7,922 nucleotides of DNA from an uncultured bacterium (GTDB lineage Bacteria; Patescibacteriota; Minisyncoccia; Phycocordibacterales; UBA9973): contig CALBMC010000050.1 of NCBI GenBank assembly GCA_937895685.1, forward strand, positions 1 through 7,922, written 5' to 3'. Of the stretch, positions 5,946-7,922 are shown piece by piece (the stretch's first letter is position 1; each line of letters begins with the position of its first letter). A program made the translations under genes and the position numbers. The notes beneath the pieces were generated by a model, which was not told the DNA's origin, did no database searches, and saw only the letters and a list, made by a program, of their open reading frames with translations.

Positions 5946-7127
5946 ATGGAAAAAGTGGAAGATTCTAAAATAAAAGAAATACTAGAAAGGGGAGTGGAAG
6001 ATGTCTTTGTTAAAGAAAGCCTTGAAAAGAAATTAAAATCCGGAAAGGTTTTAAGGATTAAGCTTGGAATTGATCCAACTGGACCAAACATTCACATTGG
6101 TAGAGCAATTACTTTAAGAAAGTTAAGAAAATTCCAAGACCTAGGACACAAAGCGGTTTTGATAATTGGAGACTTTACCGCCCAAATTGGTGACGCTTCA
6201 GACAAACTCTCAAAGCGACCAATGCTTTCAAAAAAGGAGATAAAAAATAATTTAAAAAATTACAAAAAACAAATAGGTAAAATAATTGATCTCAGAAAGG
6301 CTGAGTTTAAATTTAATTCTAAATGGCTTTCTAAATTAAAATTTAATGAGGTTGCTGAATTGGCTGAGGTTTTTTCCGTTCAACAGATGTCTAGCCGAAG
6401 GAATTTTAAAGAAAGACTTGATAAAGGGGAAGAGGTGTCTCTTCGTGAATTTCTATACCCAATAATGCAAGGATATGACTCTGTTGCAGTGCGAGCAGAT
6501 ATAGAGATCGGTGGGTTTGATCAACTTTTCAACTTAAAAGCTGGAAGATTAATGCAAAAATATTTTGGACAAGAAGAACAAGATATTATGACATTTTCAA
6601 TGTTAGAGGGAACAGACGGAAGAAAAATGTCTACCAGTTGGGGTAATGTTATAACAATTGTAGATTCTCCAAGTGAAATGTTTGGTAAAACAATGACACT
6701 AAAAGATGAGCTGATAACAAAGTATTTTCTTTTATGTACCGATTATTCCAGAGAAAAAATTTCTGAAATAGAAGAAAAAATTAAAAATGGAGAAAACCCA
6801 AAGATTTTCAAAATGGAGTTAGCAAAAGAACTTGTGCGAATTTATCATGGAGAAAAAGAGGCGGAGAAAGCCGAGGAATTTTTTGTTAAAACTTTTGAGA
6901 AAAAAGAAATACCAGAAGAAGTTCCGGTTGTTTCTTTTGGAGAAGAAAAAGTTTCAGATACATTAATAAAAGAAAAAATAATATCTTCAAGGTCAGAATT
7001 AATCCGCTTAATAAAAGAAGGGGCAATAACAAATCTTGATAAGGACGAAAAAATAAAAACAGAGGAAGATCTAAAAACAAAAGGAACTTACAGGATAGGA
7101 AAACATCGATTTATAAAGATAAATTAA
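5946..7127 (+). CDS. tyrS: Tyrosyl-tRNA synthetase
   Basis: TyrS is a class I aminoacyl-tRNA synthetase that activates tyrosine with ATP and charges tRNA-Tyr in the cytoplasm. It has 393 residues. The Rossmann core carries LGIDPTGPNIHIGRA, with the HIGH-type motif HIGR at 50-53, then FQDLGHKAVLIIGDFTAQIGD (about 63-83) typical of TyrS. The tyrosine pocket segment MQGYDSVAVRADIEIGG at about 174-190 is followed by FDQLFN where GTDQKFN is common. The KMSKS loop reads DGRKMSTSWGN (about 224-234), with Thr for the second Lys. The C-terminal part, about 337-393, is an S4-like RNA-binding domain (IISSRSELIRLIKEGAI). This composition fits the TyrZ-like bacterial branch with C-terminal S4. It is transcribed alone: a divergent gene precedes it and a terminator overlaps its stop codon. 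No T-box leader is possible in the 48-bp upstream space. Confidence 0.95.
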   Translation: MEKVEDSKIKEILERGVEDVFVKESLEKKLKSGKVLRIKLGIDPTGPNIHIGRAITLRKLRKFQDLGHKAVLIIGDFTAQIGDASDKLSKRPMLSKKEIKNNLKNYKKQIGKIIDLRKAEFKFNSKWLSKLKFNEVAELAEVFSVQQMSSRRNFKERLDKGEEVSLREFLYPIMQGYDSVAVRADIEIGGFDQLFNLKAGRLMQKYFGQEEQDIMTFSMLEGTDGRKMSTSWGNVITIVDSPSEMFGKTMTLKDELITKYFLLCTDYSREKISEIEEKIKNGENPKIFKMELAKELVRIYHGEKEAEKAEEFFVKTFEKKEIPEEVPVVSFGEEKVSDTLIKEKIISSRSELIRLIKEGAITNLDKDEKIKTEEDLKTKGTYRIGKHRFIKIN

Positions 7128-7153
7128 AAAACCCCCACAAGGGGTTTTTTAAT
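7123..7153. terminator. Bidirectional intrinsic terminator between tyrS and the acidic-protein gene
   Basis: A 13-bp perfect stem (7123-7135 with 7141-7153) has a 5-base loop CACAA. The core is AAAAAACCCC paired with GGGGTTTTTT, so it acts with an A run before and a T run after in both directions. The stem contains the tyrS stop codon (7125-7127) and the stop codon of the convergent gene (7151-7149), so both units end in the same hairpin. Confidence 0.9.
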
Positions 7154-7340
7154 AAGACTCTTCTTCGTCTCCGTCTTCTAAAAATAGACCAACTTCCTCC
7201 TCTTCTAGAAGAGGATCCTCATCTTCTTCTACTAAAGCATCATCAGCAAGCGGGTCTATGTCAAGGAGTTCGTCGTCGTCTTTTATAGACATCCCAAACA
7301 TCCCCTCAACATCCTCCTCCTTTTCTTCGTAGTCCGACAT
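7149..7340 (-). CDS. Small, extremely acidic hypothetical protein
   Basis: I do not recognise a family. The gene encodes 63 residues from ATG at 7340 to TAA at 7149. By count 17 are Glu and 13 Asp, with only two Lys and no Arg or His, a net charge near -28. There is no signal peptide, no membrane segment and no Cys. Short hydrophobic patches (GMFGMSI at 13-19; LLDIDPLADDALV at 25-37; LFL at 52-54) alternate with acidic runs, and the protein ends in Tyr. Such composition suggests a disordered protein that binds basic partners or a DNA/RNA mimic, but no function can be assigned. It lies 73 bases downstream of ruvC on the same strand, so it may be co-transcribed or have its own AT-rich promoter. 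It ends in the terminator shared with tyrS. A well-placed terminator and a clean start support a real gene; a biased-composition false frame is possible. Confidence 0.7.
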   Translation of the reverse strand: MSDYEEKEEDVEGMFGMSIKDDDELLDIDPLADDALVEEDEDPLLEEEEVGLFLEDGDEEESY

Positions 7341-7413
7341 TTGTAAAATAAGTTATTTTTATAAGCGACCGCTATCAAAAATATTTATCAGATATTTAAA
7401 AGTTATGCAAATT

Positions 7414-7902
7414 TTAGGAGGCCTTTCTGTGGAAAGAGCTCGAAAGAAGGGCTGTTATTCCTATTGCAACAGCATCAATTTCGTCATCAGACTCTGTTTT
7501 TTTGAGTCCAGAAACTAAAATTGGAACCATTTTCATTACAGATTTTTTGTCAGCATTTCCATACCCAGTTACCGCTATTTTAATTTCTTGAGGTGAAAAC
7601 TCTAATATTTCTGAGCCAGACTCAGAAGCAAGGGACAATATTATTCCTCTAACCTCAGCCACCTTCAAGGCTGTTTTTTGGTTTTTTTGAAAAAAGAGTT
7701 TTTCAAGAGAAATAACTCCTGGTTTAAATTCTGAAATAAGACTTTTTATTTTTAAAGAAATCGCCCCAAGTCTTTCTGGTTGAGGAAGTTTTTTATCTGT
7801 TTTAAAACATTCAGAATAAACAACGGTTGGGTTTTTGTCTCCCTTTTCTAAAACCGCGACACCAAGTCTTTCGTATCCAGGGTCAAAAGCAAGAACTCTC
7901 AT
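7414..7902 (-). CDS. ruvC: Crossover junction endodeoxyribonuclease RuvC
   Basis: RuvC is a dimeric, Mg-dependent nuclease that cuts Holliday junctions moved by RuvAB in recombinational repair. The 162 residues have normal length. The RNase H-like fold begins MRVLAFDPGYERLG with catalytic Asp7. The second acidic residue is Glu67 in VISLEKLFFQKNQKTA, and the last two are Asp140 and Asp143 in DDEIDAVAIG, three apart as in characterised RuvC. The family motif AVTGYGNADKKSVMKMV lies at about 110-126. All four catalytic acids are present, so the enzyme should be active. The start ATG at 7902 has no Shine-Dalgarno; only 20 bases remain upstream in the window, so I cannot tell whether another gene, often yebC in bacteria, lies in the same operon. 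The acidic small gene follows it after 73 bases. Confidence 0.96.
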   Translation of the reverse strand: MRVLAFDPGYERLGVAVLEKGDKNPTVVYSECFKTDKKLPQPERLGAISLKIKSLISEFKPGVISLEKLFFQKNQKTALKVAEVRGIILSLASESGSEILEFSPQEIKIAVTGYGNADKKSVMKMVPILVSGLKKTESDDEIDAVAIGITALLSSSFHRKAS

Positions 7903-7922
7903 TTTATTCTGCGTTTGTTATT

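Noticed and set aside
7198..7215. 18-bp perfect palindrome (TCCTCTTCTAGAAGAGGA) in the acidic-protein gene
   Set aside because: It has no loop or spacer and follows from Glu/Leu codon runs (GAA, GAG, CTT, CTA); a regulatory role is not supported, though a repressor site is conceivable.
7379..7397. AAATAT/ATATTT stem as a ruvC terminator
   Set aside because: The stem is 6 bp of only A-T pairs with a 7-base loop, too weak to call in this AT-rich spacer.
1..7922. Recoded TGA (codes 4 or 25, as in some CPR lineages)
   Set aside because: All full-length genes are intact under standard code 11 with no in-frame TGA needed. The stops seen are TAA and TAG, which leaves TGA untested but gives no sign of recoding.
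1..7922. A novel defence system, mobile element, CRISPR array, tRNA or riboswitch
   Set aside because: All substantial reading frames are core housekeeping genes, spacers are short, and no direct-repeat array, transposase, cloverleaf or leader long enough for a riboswitch is visible.

Overview
The window is a replication-origin neighbourhood from a small-genome, strongly AT-rich bacterium. It most resembles Candidate Phyla Radiation (Patescibacteria, Parcubacteria-like) chromosomes. I base this on the overall protein character, on the reduced dnaA-dnaN block without recF or gyrB, on a very short DciA/DUF721-like gene fused head-to-tail with dnaN, and on the near absence of Shine-Dalgarno motifs. 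The phylum is an inference; the gene identities are mostly secure. Standard code 11 fits: no gene needs an in-frame TGA, and the stops seen are TAA or TAG.

Layout. Positions 1-326 (minus strand) hold a partial rnpA and a complete rpmH, the classic pair that diverges from dnaA. Positions 327-480 are the divergent control region with three DnaA-box-like 9-mers. dnaA runs on the plus strand to 1833. A 218-bp AT-rich spacer (1834-2051) with four more DnaA-box-like 9-mers is the best oriC candidate. dnaN and a DUF721/DciA-like gene overlap by one base (TAATG) and end at 3415, where they meet tail-to-tail a class A penicillin-binding protein gene on the minus strand. The coding ends overlap by 14 bp. 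A 48-bp divergent promoter region separates that gene from tyrS (plus strand). tyrS ends in a bidirectional terminator shared with a convergent minus-strand gene for a 63-residue, extremely acidic unknown protein. Upstream of that, ruvC (minus strand) reaches almost to the right edge.

How it works together. DnaA, the beta clamp and a putative helicase-loader-type protein sit around the likely origin, so initiation, processivity and possibly helicase loading are encoded together. RnpA and L34 serve tRNA maturation and the ribosome, TyrS charges tRNA-Tyr, the penicillin-binding protein builds peptidoglycan, and RuvC resolves Holliday junctions. I see no mobile element, CRISPR array, tRNA or rRNA gene. 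The region is mainly core housekeeping DNA. The points worth a second look are the origin architecture, likely leaderless promoters, the tiny DciA-like protein and the acidic protein.
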